From Pelobates cultripes (Eukaryota; Chordata; Amphibia; Anura; Pelobatidae): a DNA stretch of 64,000 nucleotides. The translations under genes and the position numbers were made by a program. This document shows positions 40,265 to 52,744 of this stretch, in pieces. The stretch's first letter is position 1. Each line of letters begins with the position of its first letter. Where the stretch lies: positions 105,306,835 to 105,370,834 of the forward strand of contig OW240917.1 in assembly GCA_933207985.1 (NCBI GenBank). Reading direction: 5' to 3'. The notes under the pieces are model-generated. The model did not search any database. It was not told the origin of the DNA and saw only the letters and a list, made by a program, of their open reading frames with translations.

Positions 40265-40610
40265 TAGTGATGTCCCGAACGGTTCGCGAACGGTTCGCGA
40301 ACGGTTCACCGCGAACGGTTCACCGCGGACTCATCATTGAATAAACTTTAACCCTGTACATCACAGTCAGCAGACACATTCCAGCCAATCAGCAGCAGAC
40401 CCTCCCTCCCAGACCCTCCCACCTCCTTGACAGCTCACTAAGAATGCAGCTTCAAAATGGATGCTGTCCAGGAGGTGGGAGTGTCTGGGAGGGAGGGTCT
40501 GCTGCTGATTGGCTGGAATGTGTCTGCTGACTGTGAGGTACAGGGTCAAAGTTTACTCAATGATGAGTCCGCGGTGAACCGTTTGTGGCGAACCGTTCGG
40601 GACATCACTA
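40265..40610. mobile_element. hAT MITE, 346 bp, full-length palindrome
   Basis: Begins tagtgatgtcccgaacggtt and ends with the complement gttcgggacatcacta. Perfect 8-bp target duplication gtcaagat (40257-40264 and 40611-40618). Nearly the whole element folds on itself, including the gcagcagaccctccctccc / gggagggagggtctgctgc arms. It encodes no protein; a hAT transposase acting in trans is inferred from the 8-bp duplication. Confidence 0.92.
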
Positions 40611-40618
40611 GTCAAGAT

Positions 40619-42060
40619 TCTATTAATAAAATAATTTTCTTGATTGATTACACCAATCTCTCTTTTTGTTTTTGTTGAAAGTTTCCCTCCATCCAGGAGC
40701 CTCAACCCTTGGATCCAGCACTAATGGCACTGTATCATAGTAATACATGCTTGGTTTCAGATGACTGTTAGATCTTTTACTTTTATCACAGTCGTGACCA
40801 CGATAAACATTCCTACATTGATGCACCCGTTTATATGCTACATTAATGTATGGAACATGGTGGATGGTGAACTTAACAGCCACTCTAAACCCATATTCTA
40901 AACTTCAAAAATTTATTTAACAGGTGGGTTCTGAGATGACAACCTCCATTCTATGTAACATTGTCTCAAAATCATTTCGCTTGAACTACTAAGCTATGTA
41001 CATTTATGGGCATTCTAGGTTCCATTATTTCCGATTTTTTTAATTTTATTTAATTGACATTATCATTGATAATATTTTAGCACATATTGTCTGTTTCATG
41101 AATTCATTTTGAAATATATTGAAATTGCGAGATATAACAGTAAACTATGACATACATATTTGATTAGCCGCTATCCGTAAGCCCATTAAATGTCTTTTGC
41201 TAAGTATTCATCTCATAGGTAATGGAATCAAGGGAAATGTTATATATGTGACAGATTGCCTCTTGATATTAATAATTGTTAACAGATGTGCTGAGAACTG
41301 ATTTCACATTAAAATATGGTATTAAGTGAGCGAAGAGATTACTGCATTAAGATACTAATCATATATTACATTAAAGTGTAAGAATCTGAATTGAATAGGG
41401 ATGTTATTTTTAATCAAAGTAAGAGCCATCTCAAGCTTAAAAAAAATAAAATAAAAAGTACTAGAAGACTTTGACTTAACTATGAACAGACGTGACAGGA
41501 CAGAAGTGTGTTAGTTTAATATATTAAAATAAAAGTGTGTTAGTTTAATATATAAATGTACACATTTATATATTATTTGTATACATGTATATAGTATTTT
41601 GCTGGTATTTATCTGTACTTCGTTGTATATTTTATAAAATGTACATCATATTACCATAATCTGTTAAATACCAGCAGATAAAGCATAGTGAGCAAACTCA
41701 CTTATAATATTTTATATGTAACTATCCACCAATTAATTGTACATATTGGTAAAATAAATTATATGTAGTTAAATTAATAATTAAATAATATGCGATACTA
41801 AAAAGCATTCAACTACAGTCATATTATAAAAAAAGAAATAATACTCTATCATGATATGTAATAACGCAGACTTAGAGTATGCAAACAGACATAGTTTCAA
41901 GTTCTTTTCATATATGTAATAAAGAAGTACATTATTACGGTGTAGTAGATCCTTGTAATGTCGTCCCTTGTCACAAAAATGCAGCTTAGTGGAAAGGGGC
42001 TTTGATAGGACTAGGATGCAGGCTTCCTGTTATTGGAAGGTTAATAGTTAAGGGGTTGAG
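40619..42060. other. No gene recognised
   Basis: AT-rich sequence. A 27-bp word around gtgtgttagtttaatata is duplicated at 41507 and 41535. No coding signal found. Confidence 0.55.
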
Positions 42061-42061
42061 C

Positions 42062-42387
42062 TATATAAATAGGCAGCCATTTTAGATATAGTCATTTTTA
42101 ATCTGCCTACCTGGCTGAATTTGTGCTTTCATGGGTTTCGAGTTGGTGGGTTGTTCCCGTTCTGTTATGTATATAGAACCCATATAACCCTACACCCACC
42201 AGATTCTGAGCCACCAGCAAACTCAAAACCTACCAAACATACTAGGAACCATATTAACCACTTCTTAACCAGCTGAATAACTACACTGAACTTTATGAAC
42301 TAACAAAAAGAACCTGTTTTCCTGACATTCAGCTTACTATCCCAGAACGGGAACAACCTACCAACTCAAAACCCGTGAAGGTACAAA
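42062..42387. repeat. TATA-like box and 45-bp inverted repeat
   Basis: A ctatataaat box (42061-42070) precedes a 45-bp arm (42120-42164) whose near-complement lies at 42343-42387, with a 178-bp loop. The arm contains gggttgttcccgttctg. It may be a terminal part of an unidentified retroelement or foldback element. Confidence 0.5.
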
Positions 42388-42880
42388 TTCATGGGTATAC
42401 ATCTACCATGGTTATTTAAGACATTGGCACTTTACTTTTCTATGTTTCATGTTGTTAAATATTGTTATATGTTTATATTCAAGGATATGGGTCATTGCCT
42501 TTTATAAGTTTGGGGATATGTATGTGGTATGGCAGGGTTGGGGGCAATGACTTTATTCAATGTTATGCTATAATTTATTATGATGATTAATTTTATTAAT
42601 AAAAGATTTTTTTCCCATATACCTTTAGTGTCTGCATTTTATTGGGTTACTTATGTGGGGGTTAATAACGTCTGCCCATATGGTGACAATGCACCTGTGA
42701 TGTAATTTTAACAAAATTAAAATACCATGCAAGTATTATATCCTGGAGCAAGACGGGCTTACACTCATATGCGTTACCACTATTGTTTCATTATTTTTAT
42801 GTTAACACACATACATATTCTGTTTATATGCAACATCCCACATATCCAAAGTTGTGATTGGTTATATGCAGATGCATGTC
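42388..42880. other. No gene recognised
   Basis: AT-rich; contains aataaaag and poly(T) words near 42600 that resemble a transcript end. Nothing more can be supported. Confidence 0.4.
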
Positions 42881-42989
42881 TAGAGGCAGTGGCAGACTGA
42901 TCTACTGGGCACTCAGTCACAGACCATGGGTTCAACACTGAGAGAGGGCCCAGTGGCTTGCCTAATGTGCCTCCAGGTGCAGGACACTT

Positions 42990-43490
42990 CCACACAGATT
43001 CACACACATTGACAGACACACACTCCCATATACAATGACATACACACACACTCACTGATTTGACACACTGATAGACAGACACACACTATTACTCGGACAC
43101 ACACTGACAGACTAACACTCACTTACAGACGCACTCACTGACAGACGCATGCACTCACTGACAGACGCACGCATGAACTGACAGACGCACGCATGAACTG
43201 ACAGACGCACGCATGCACTGACCGACACATACACACTCACTGACAGACACACACACACATTCACTCACAGACGCACACACTTACAGACATACACATTCAC
43301 TTAGACACACACATACAGAAACACACACATAGATTCTTACAAACACGCGCACACACACACATTCACTCACAGACACACACACACTTAGACACACACATTC
43401 ACTCACAGACACACACACACATTCACTCACAGACACACACACTTAGACACACACATTCACTCACAGACACACATACATTTCCACCAACAC
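42990..43490. repeat. CA-rich minisatellite
   Basis: Degenerate units with acacactcactgacagacg and cattcactcacagacacaca; internal short duplications such as gcacgcatgaactgacagac. Confidence 0.85.
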
Positions 43491-43499
43491 TCACAAATT

Positions 43500-43880
43500 A
43501 TTTTTAAAATTTTAATTTAAATCCACCCAGCCTCTCTGGGAGAGCTGGAGTGGGTTACTTACCTGCGGTCCAGTGGGGCTGCTGGGCGGGCAGGCAGAGT
43601 AGGCAGCGAGGGAGCTCTGATTTCCTGCTCAGCTCTCTCATGCGCTGCTTAGTGATGACGGGAGCCAGAGTGACATCCTATTCCGTCTCCCGGCTTCATT
43701 AAGTGGCGCGCGAGAGAGCTGAGCAGAAAGAGCTCAGGTGAGCATGCTGCCTGCCGCCCGCCTCTTGAGCACCCCAGGACACGAGGCAAACAAGGGATCT
43801 GCCTCGACGTTTGGGGGCGGCTTTTTTTGCCGCCCCTACAAAATACCCCCAAGGCAAATGCCTTGTTTGCCCCACGATAG
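43500..43880. repeat. GC-rich repeat-like block
   Basis: GC-rich sequence next to the minisatellite with a small inverted repeat ggcggctttttttgccgcc (43817-43835) and caaacaaggg / cttgtttgcc words. Probably an end of the same repeat family seen at 16131 and 62880. Confidence 0.45.
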
Positions 43881-43899
43881 ACATATCACTGCATATCCT

Positions 43900-44400
43900 G
43901 CACACATATACTTTACCACCCTATACAAATAATGCACTCCCTATACATAAACTGCCTGCCCTATACACATACACTACACCCATTATATATGCACAATACC
44001 CCTATACCCTATACATATAGTGTACCCCTATAAACATACGCTATGTCTTCTAATTACATAAACTACACACCATATATACAATGCACCCCATAAAACACTA
44101 CAACTCCAATAAATACATATACTACAGCTCTAAATGCACACTCAAAACGCAAACTCCTATACACATATACAAACACTGTAACCACTAGCTACAAACTCAC
44201 AATCTATAACCCCTAGAAACACACATTCTAAAGCCCCCATATATACACAGTACAGCCCTAACAACACACACATATTCACTCTACAGCCCCTAGAAGCACA
44301 CTCAATCTCTACAGCTATATATACAAACATGCCACAGCCCTTAGACATGCACAAAAAGACCCTTTCATACACATGCTACACCAACATGTCAATACGTTTG
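43900..44400. repeat. Low-complexity CA/TA-rich tract
   Basis: Degenerate words of the type cctatacacatacact, with no coding meaning. Confidence 0.6.
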
Positions 44401-45232
44401 CTTTATTTCTTTATATTAAAAGAAGGGCATGCCAGGAAGAATTACTCAACCAAAAAACAATGTTTTATAAAAACAAAAAACTGTTTTTGTTTGGAGTAAA
44501 CACCTAAATGAATCCATGGCACTGTTAGGGGTCCTGTCAGTATGGCAGTCATCACTATGCAGCTTCCTGGAAGCAGGGCAGTACACTCATAATATCTTTG
44601 TGAGTGCTGCACAATTAATGGAATGAGAGGGTGAATGGGGTGCAGCAAAATGCATCACTGCATATTTCTGGTGGCCCCTGTGAGTTGTCACTATGACCAT
44701 GTATAGAGGTTTGCTTTTTGACCTTTTCTCGTGAGATTCTCTCATGTCCTGTTAAATACCCTGTATGCTGTATGTAAGAATTGCCTGCTGCACATATCCA
44801 CTGATTACCATCATCCCGTGAGTGGATTTAAAGCTCTAAAGCTCTAAATGTGAAGTGAAACTTATTTTTATTACAAATAGAGGAAACTAAAAGATTTTAT
44901 CTCCATAGTCTATAGGTTGCAATTTTATTGTTATAAGCCATGTATGTAAGCCAAGCACTTTTACTCTAAGATATGTTTGTTACATTGCTTCTGTATACTA
45001 ATTAGTCACAACACAAAACACTGACAGGTGACTTGAATAACATTGATTATATTATTACAATGGCACCTCTCAAGGGTTGGGATATATAAGGCAGTAACAA
45101 TCAGTGCTTGGATTTCATGTGTTGGAAGCAGGAAAAATGGACAAGCAAAAGATCTGAGTGACTTGGACAAAGTCCAAATACTGATGGCTAGACAATTGGA
45201 TTTTAGGACAATATAACACCCAACATACAGAA
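44401..45232. other. No gene recognised
   Basis: No exon, transposase or conserved repeat was identified in this stretch. Confidence 0.5.
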
Positions 45233-45560
45233 TTTAAAAGGACACTATAGTCATCAAAACAACTTTAGCTTAATTAAGCAGTTTTAGTATATCGATCATG
45301 CCCCTGAAGTCTCACTGCTCAATTCTCTGCCATTTAGGAGTTAAAACGTTTATGCAGCCCTAGTCACTCCTCCCTGCATATGACTTATAGAGCCTTCATG
45401 TAAAGAGTCATATAATGTATATACTTCCTTTATTGCAAATGATGTTTAATTTTGAATTTCCTATCTCCTGCTCTGTTAATGGCTTGCTAGACCCTGCAGG
45501 AGCCTCCAGTGTGTTACTAATGTTTAAGCTAGAAAACCTGGAGTCGACAATGTATTGGAC
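45233..45560. mobile_element. TTAA-type MITE family, left part
   Basis: Starts ttaaaaggacactatagtca, the inverse of the end at 25150-25168. The interior (gcagttttagtatatcgatc, tctcactgctcaattctctg) is shared with 49330-49440. The right end is missing where the Tc1 remnant begins. Confidence 0.6.
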
Positions 45561-45689
45561 CTCATATTCATTCTGACCATTGACACTGATAGGGGAAGGA
45601 CGAAAAGTGGGCTTCATGAAAACATTGCACACTAAAGGCTTGAGCAAAGACACGTGGAACACATGTTGCAGAAAAATGTAATGCTTTCA
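45561..45689. other. Junction between MITE and Tc1 remnant
   Basis: Short non-coding stretch with no clear assignment. Confidence 0.3.
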
Positions 45690-46420
45690 GTGATAGAAAG
45701 GTGTTAGAACAGTGCATCGCAGTATACTGCGTATGAGGCTGCGTAGCCCAAACTGGTCAGAGAGCCCATGGTCATCTCTGTATACCGTCAAAAACATCTT
45801 TAATTGGACGTGAGCATCAGACCTGGACCATGGAGCAACAGAAGAAGCTTGTCTCGTCAGATAAATCATGTTTTTGTTAGATTAGGTGGATGGCCTGGTG
45901 CATGTGCGTCATTTACCTGGGGATGAGATAACAGCAAGATATTTGGGAAGAAGGCAGGCTGGCGGAGGCAGTGTGATGCTCTGGACAATGTTCTGCTGAT
46001 AAACCTTGGGTCCTGGCATTCATGTGGATGTTACTTTGATCCATACCACCAAGCTAGAGATTGTTGCAGAACTTGTACACCCAATCATGGCAATGGTTAT
46101 CCCTGATCGCAGGGGCCTCTTCAGCAGGATTGTGCACTATGTCATACTGACATAAATTGTTCAAGAATGGTTTGATGAATATCCCAATGAGTTCAAGTGC
46201 TTGAGCAACAAGTCTGATCCATGGAGGCCTCACCTTGCAAGTTGCAGGACTTATAAGATCTGATGCTAATGTCTTGGTACCAGATACCACAGGACACGTT
46301 CAGAGATCTGTGGAGTCCATGCCTCAATGTATTGGAGCTGTTTTGGCAGCAAGAGGGGGACTTACATGAAAATAGGTAGGTGGTGTTAATGTTGTGTCTG
46401 ATCAGTGTATATGCTACTTA
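45690..46420 (+). pseudogene. Tc1/mariner transposase relic
   Basis: Plus-strand sequence across several frames resembles Tc1-type (DD34E) transposases: an APWSNRRS-like block with tggaccatggagcaacagaa (45832-45851), an R-x-P-G-x-x-like block at 45910-45930, and a C-terminal AVLAARGGLT (46340-46370). The segment between about 46200 and 46210, where the last catalytic acid lies, is deleted relative to the family. Stops and frameshifts occur throughout. The right terminus reads taatgttgtgtctgatcagt (46391-46410). Old and inactive. Confidence 0.7.
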
Positions 46421-47380
46421 TCCCGAATTATAGAAAACATTACAATATTTAACTTTTTAGTCTAATAATTGTCAATTCAAGAATTTTTCCACTTTACATT
46501 TTTCCATGATCACATATAATTCTTATGTATGCCTTATGTGTGCTTTCTTGTAACACACCCACAACCTTTTTTTTGTCCTTCAGAGGAATATACATGTGTA
46601 ATGTAGTAGTAAGGTGTGATTATGCATTTATGCTTTTCTTTTCTATATATTTGTTAGTAAACAAAGAGCTGGACCAGCTTGATTTGGGTTGACATTTTAG
46701 ACCAACAGATTTGTGAATAAATAATTTAATTATTCACAAAGAACACTGGAGATGATGCCAGCTCGATCATCACTGGAGTGTGGGGACCACGCGGTATTCG
46801 CAATGTTGGGTAAGGCGCTGCTTTCATCAGTCGATTCCCTGCTTGAGCTGCGTGGTCCCCCTGAGGTGGACAGGGATCACCCCGCTGGCCCAGAGGGCAG
46901 GGGGAGTAATGGGGCACTGGTGCATGACTGACAGCCTTGGGGCTTCTCCGGTCCAGGAGTTCGGCTACAACTCCCGCCCGACGCTCTCTAGGCTGCATCT
47001 GCGACGGTGGAGCCAGGATTCCCCCAACGGGTCCTTGAACGCTTCGCAGCATAACTGAGGTTAGAGGGCTTTGCTTGGTATGCCCTGGTTCAAGCAGTAG
47101 TAGGCTTATTATTGGCATTCATCACAAGGCTATGGAGAAGCTCTGCCAAAGCACGTCTTCTCTCCATGGTGGTCAGGCCTCTTCCCCCATGTGACTTGTT
47201 TTATGATGAAAAATTTTTTTTAGCTCCTTTGTTAATATTTCCAGCATTTATTGAATTATTACCAGATAAGGTACACTACATGCTCTTTAAAATGTTTTAT
47301 TCTCAATATTTACACAGCCAGCACATACCATACACACATCGCATACAGAGCGAGCAGAGTGGATACTCCAGACAGTGGCA
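46421..47380. other. No gene recognised
   Basis: A GC-richer stretch at 46740-47060 gives a 130-residue minus-strand frame (47118-46726) rich in Pro and Arg that matches nothing I recognise; it may be the 5' part of an unknown retroelement. Confidence 0.4.
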
Positions 47381-47389
47381 TTACTAGTG

Positions 47390-47880
47390 AGACAGTAAAT
47401 AATCCCTCAATTGCAGACTCTATGTCCCATTACAGTCTCATCCACACAATTGCAGCCTCTATACCCCACTACAATCCCTTCCCTCCAATTGCAGGCCCAA
47501 ACTCCCCTAATACAGCCCCTATCACTTTTGACTACAACCCTTATCCCTCCCACTACATCCTCTATCACCCCCACTACAACCCACTACAACCTCTTTCCCA
47601 CTACCCTTATCAACCTACTACAGCCTCTAACTTTCACACCCCATACCCCCACTACAGTCCCTCTCCCTCAATTGCAGCCCAAATCCCTCACACGACTGCC
47701 CCTTATTCCAATTGCAGTCATCCACCTACTTCTGCCCAAACCCCCCCACCCACTATAGCCATTATCCCCTACTACATTTCCTAACTTGTCAATTACAGCC
47801 TATTCCTCCCACTACTGTCCCCTATTCCTCAATTACAGCCCCAATAGAACCCAATACTAGTGTCCCTCCCGAGATCAGGT
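47390..47880. repeat. Degenerate pyrimidine-rich tandem repeat
   Basis: Repeated words such as ttgcagcctctatacccc and tacagccccta at intervals of roughly 20-30 bp. Open frames here are products of the repeat. Confidence 0.6.
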
Positions 47881-49309
47881 TCTGGATCTGCCCCTGTCAT
47901 GTCTGTCATTCCAGGTAGACGGGCTCTGGAGAAACCGAGGTGAGACATGGTGAGAGAGTGACACAGAGTGCATCCTGATTGGTCTCTCTTTTAAAACCCT
48001 CCTACTGAGAAAACTGAATACTATCAGTTTTTTTTGTAGGGCAGCTTTACAATCAACCTCTCTCTCTCTAGTGTTCAGTTTTGTGTCTGCCATGGAAGTG
48101 TCCAAAAAAATAAATAAAATAAGTACAAAACATACGTCACCTCAGACATCTTTGGTGACTGTGTGTACGTTTGTGTGTGTGTGTGTGTGTGAGGGGGGGA
48201 GGGAGGGGTACACTAGCTTGTGAAGTTACCTCTTTGAAATGAAGTGGCCACCTCCCTGAACACATTACATACAGACAGCGTACCACATACACATCACACA
48301 CTTAACTGGAAAGCACACACCACACATAACATATTGCCAGCACATACCACATATACTTGGACAAAAGAAGATGCTATAGGAAGACAGAATGTTGGATACT
48401 CAGGGTAATACCAAAACTCTTTAGCAAAATAAATCCATAAGGCAAAACAGAGGCACTAAAGACATGTGAGTATAGCAGAGAATTATTCAAGATCATGTAT
48501 TTTGCTTCTGTATTTCCATAGAGATTTAATTTGTGAAAATTCAGAATTTTGCAAATAGTAATGTCAATATCCAGGGGTCCCAATATTTGTAATGGAAATT
48601 ATGTTGTGTCAGAACAAGAAGATTGTGATGAGGAACAAGTAGACTGGACTGCTTTAGACTTTGAATATCAGTAGTAGCATATTCACTAAACAGCATAATG
48701 TAGTGAATTATTTAAACTGCATGCAAAATAGCTGCTGAGTCCATTACTGAATGGATTCTTTTTTTTTAATCAGCACATTTTTGTTTACATGCTGAACTCA
48801 ACTTACCATTCACTACAATCAGGTGTTAAGTGAATAAAACTCATCAGTGTTTTTGAAAGGTTTTCAGGAAAGCAACTTATTTAGTCAAGTAATTCCATCT
48901 TTTCTTCTACTGCTCTATTCCACTTTTGCTAAATAAAAAAAGAAACGTGTCCACTTGATATATTGAAAGCTACAAAATAATACTTAATGATTAATACATC
49001 AGACATTGAAAACGATAAGTGTATGCCTCAGTTTAAATGATTAGAAAAGAATGAAAACAGGTACATTTGAGGGCTTTCACACTGCTGCTGCTTTTTTGTG
49101 TCTTAAAGTTTCCCGTAATGTACCTGGGCTTTTATTTATTTTTTTACTTTTTTATTTTTTCTTGCAGACTGTTTGCAAATTAACTTATCTAGTTCCCTTC
49201 ATATTAAAAAGTGTTGGTTATATTTGGAGGACTTAGCTCATTTCACAATTCCTGCTAACTACCTTGTATTTTAACAAATGCTATACTGGTATACCTTAAG
49301 TCCTTAATG
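47881..49309. other. No gene; one microsatellite
   Basis: A (GT)n tract at about 48169-48191 and a G-rich run follow. Around 48680-48840 there are cattcactaaacagc and aagtgaataaaac words like the small MITE at 20229. No gene recognised. Confidence 0.5.
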
Positions 49310-49750
49310 GGATAAAATGAACACTCTAAGCACCAAATCAAATTTGGCCTAATTAAGTGGTTTATTGTATCGATCATGCCCTGCAGTCTCACTGCACTGC
49401 TCAATTCTCTGCCATTTAGGAGTCAAATCATTTTGTTTATGCAGTCACATTTCTTGAAAAAGAAACCTACTTTTTAAAATTCCCTTAGTGCAATGGTATT
49501 TCATTTAGCAGTTCTTATCTCCTGTGTTATTAATTAACTACAAGAGTCTGCAGCAGCCTCCTGTGTGTAATTCAATTAACAGAGCAGGAGATAAGAACTT
49601 CTAGAGTAAATACACTGTGCTGTAAGATGTTTGAAAATAATATCTGTTTTCATAGAGGCTTTGTGAATCACAGCCAGGGGAGATTTAGCTAAGGCTGCAT
49701 TAACAAAGTGATTTAACTTTTAAATCATTTAAATTGACGATGGCACCATA
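49310..49750. mobile_element. TTAA-type MITE family, diverged copy
   Basis: Shares ttaattaagtggtttattgt, tcgatcatgcc, tctcactgcactgctcaatt and ctgccatttaggagt with 45260-45350, and ctgtgaatcacagccagggg-like words with 24740. Ends not clearly defined. Confidence 0.55.
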
Positions 49751-50610
49751 GGGTGCTGAATCATTACCATGTTGATGTTTGATAGCTGAATAAATATTAA
49801 TGACATTTATCTAAGTGGAGTATTGAGGAATCATGTAAAGCTAAGGTTCCTCTGTACATGCCAGTATTAAGCCATCTGGGCAATGGCTTGGTAAGTATCT
49901 GCAACTTTTATTCAACTTTACTAAATAACAATTACTTCTTGCTCTTGTAGGTCCCAAAATAGAAGATAGGTCACATCAATGTGTTTGATCTTGCAAATGA
50001 TGCTCTCAATCTGTACCAACTTTATACATCTTTATTTGTTTTTAAGAATTGACAAATGTATTTTTCATGTGACTATGATACTCTCGATATTCTCTTTAAT
50101 AAAAATATATTTGTAAAAAAATGATGTTATTAGTTATATTCAGTCCTGTGTATAAAATCAGCTGGTATATCATTCTTTTTTGACTAGATTCAGTTGATAT
50201 TGTGTATTGCACTATCGCAGAGCAAAGTGAATCAAAAGCTTTCTATTACCTTGATCAGCCGATGGATCCTTTACCAAATTGAAAGATTAAGTAATTTACA
50301 ATCAGTAGTGTCTTCTGCTCATTCAGTATATGCAATTAAATTTATTTGGAGTGTTCCTTTTAAATGTTGCATCATTCTTTTTACCAAATTCCAATCACAT
50401 TGGACGTATACTGTAATTTTCCAGATCGCTATTGCTGTAGGAATACAGGCATATCCCACTTTTAAGTACACAATGGGACCAGAGCATGTATGTAAAATGA
50501 AAATGTACTTAAAGTGAAGCAATACCTTTTTTCACTTCCCAATGCATGTACTGCATTGCAATAGCAATTTACAGGCATAACCAATACTGCAACTGCAGAT
50601 TTCCAATGAT
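49751..50610. other. No gene recognised
   Basis: A 107-residue plus-strand frame (50194-50517) lacks recognisable motifs. No repeat could be assigned. Confidence 0.45.
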
Positions 50611-50773
50611 TTTATTTCCAGTGATTTATTTGTGACTAAGTGACTACTAAAAAAGACTTAACATACTCCATTTATAATACCTTGAGTTGTCTACTTTTGC
50701 AATTGGTATGCCATCATGGGGGTAATTTACATTCCTGGGTTACCATACGGTCTCAAAGGCAACATAACCAATA

Positions 50774-50960
50774 TGTCCCATTGTGTTTTACACCCCACCT
50801 CCTATAGAATGTAAGCTCGTTTGAGCAGGGTCCTCTCCAACCTATTGTTCCTGTAAGTTTTTTGTAATTGTCCTATTTATAGTTAAATTACTCCTCTCAT
50901 AATATTGTAAAGCGCTACAGAATCTGTTGGCACTATATAAATGGCAATAATAATAATAAT
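50774..50960 (+). mobile_element. L2-like LINE 3' tail, short insertion
   Basis: Plus-strand tail of the same family as 2791-3050, with caccccacctcctatag, taaagcgctacagaatctg and a terminal (AAT)n. An 8-bp target duplication aaccaata (50766-50773 and 50961-50968) flanks it. Severe 5' truncation. Confidence 0.85.
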
Positions 50961-51566
50961 AACCAATAAGCAAATGTCAATGTGAAAACATGGAAATGCA
51001 AGGCTTATATTTGACCCTGTAACTTCTGAAAACACCATAAACCTGTACAGGGTACAGGGCGGGGGGGGAGGGGATACTGTTATACTTGGCAGACTTTGCT
51101 AAATACAAATATCAGTGTTTCAAAACAGTAAAATGTATCATAAGAACTATATCATCAGTGAAAGTGCTGTTTGTGTATGAAAAATGCAAAAAATAGCACT
51201 TTCACTGACTATATCGTCATTGTGATATGTTTTACTGTTTTAAAACACTAATATTTGTGTTCAGCGAAGTCTCCCAAGTAAATCAGTAACCCCCATGTAC
51301 AGGTTTTATAGTCTTGGAAAGTTAGAGGGTTAAATACAGGGTTTGCAAACCAAATTCTCTAGGCTTTCTGCCTGGGTTGTCAGGCAAGTCCCTCAAATTG
51401 TAATTAATTATATGACTTAATTATGTAAAAATATTATATACATAAACATTTTGAATTAAATTTTATATATATACACGTTTAAATTATGTATAGCTATATA
51501 TATATATATATACACATATATATATATACATATAGATATAAATGCATATTTGTATCTATAACGTCA

Positions 51567-51736
51567 TTCTAAATGTATTTTGATTTAAATATATATGTAT
51601 ATTAATATTAATATACAGTTCGGAAAAAATTAGAGGTATATTTTTTTAAAAAGATAAAAAAATATACCTCTATTTTTTTCCGAACTGTATATTAATATTA
51701 ATATACATATATATTTAAATCAAAATACATTTAGAA
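51567..51736. repeat. AT-rich palindrome, ~80-bp arms
   Basis: The left arm passes through atacagttcggaaaaaattagagg-type sequence and the right arm is its near-perfect complement (tatttttttccgaactgtat). The centre is at about 51653. Likely hairpin- or cruciform-forming. Confidence 0.85.
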
Positions 51737-51817
51737 TATATATTTTTTTATCTTTTTTAAAAAAATGTAAATGTATTTATTAATTATTTCTATTTTATTT
51801 ATATATATATATCTATA

Positions 51818-51855
<38 letters not shown>

Positions 51856-52345
51856 TAACTTCATTCTAAGTGTATTTTAATATATATGTAATTATATATA
51901 TATTAATATTAAAATACACTTAGAATAATTTTTTGTGTATGTGCATAAAAAAGTACTTAGATCATATATATGCATATATATAATCTAATTACTTTTATTT
52001 GCTTTATTAAACTATTTCATCACTTTTACCAACTTTTAAAACTTTTTTGCAGGCTTTAGGGGGACAGCCTAAGAGCTCAGGCAGTCCCCCTGCAGGCACT
52101 GAATAAGCCAGCTATTCTGGCCATGTGATCACAGGGTCCTCGCGATCACATGGTCCGGGAGGGCCGGATCAGGCTGAGGGGGTCTGTTAGCTCCCAGGCA
52201 GCCCCAGAATTGCGACCGCCGTCGGGGGAATGGCAGGGACCTGGTGAGTACAAAGGTCGGCGGGCACGTTCTAAGCCACCCTCCAGCATTTAGAGCCACC
52301 CCAAAAAGGACGGCATAGAACACCCGCCATCCTTAAGGGGTTAAT

Positions 52346-52740
52346 GCCCCTATATAGACATAACAGTACCTTACTGGCCTTAGCAACTGCCATTTTACAT
52401 TACACAATTTCCAAATCCTTCTCAAGTGTTGTTATCCCTTATTTACTTCATTTATGGTGTAAGTTGATTATGCATTCTTTACCCCAAAGTACATAGCTTT
52501 GCATTTTTCTAAATTCAATTTCATCTGCCATTTGAGTGCCCAGTTCCCAAATCAAACTAAATCCCTATGCAGCAAAGCAATATTTTGCACACATTGAATT
52601 ATTTTATAGAGTTTTGTGTCATCTGCAAACACTGATACATGACTTCCAATTACTATTTCAATATGATTTATAAAAATGAAGCAGTCCTAGAACTGAACCC
52701 TGAGATACACCACTTACCACTTTTGTCCAGCATGAAAATG
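52346..52740 (-). pseudogene. CR1-like LINE RT fragment
   Basis: On the minus strand, KVVSGVSQGSVLG is followed by HVSVFADDTKLYK (around 52620-52650) and LALKWQMKLNLEKCK-type sequence, the RT palm of CR1/Rex-type LINEs, with stops and frameshifts. It is cut at 52341-52345 by the TTAA element and at 52745 by the gypsy LTR. Confidence 0.7.
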
Positions 52741-52744
52741 TGTC

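Larger units (their letters stand above)
50620..52344. mobile_element. TTAA-terminated non-autonomous element (right end clear)
   Basis: Ends ccgccatccttaaggggttaa (52324-52344), with the same terminal ccttaaggggttaa as the 80-bp MITE at 25513. The interior contains two foldback regions: 51091-51168 with 51196-51272, and 51567-51650 with 51656-51736. An L2 tail is inserted at 50774-50960. The left terminus was not found. Confidence 0.55.

Noticed and set aside
43811..44020. Short Tyr/Pro-rich frames in 43.8-44.4 kb
   Set aside because: They come from low-complexity CA/TA repeats with no conserved motif.
47251..47784. 177-residue Pro/Tyr-rich open frame as a protein gene
   Set aside because: It is generated by a degenerate pyrimidine-rich tandem repeat; parallel frames are open too.
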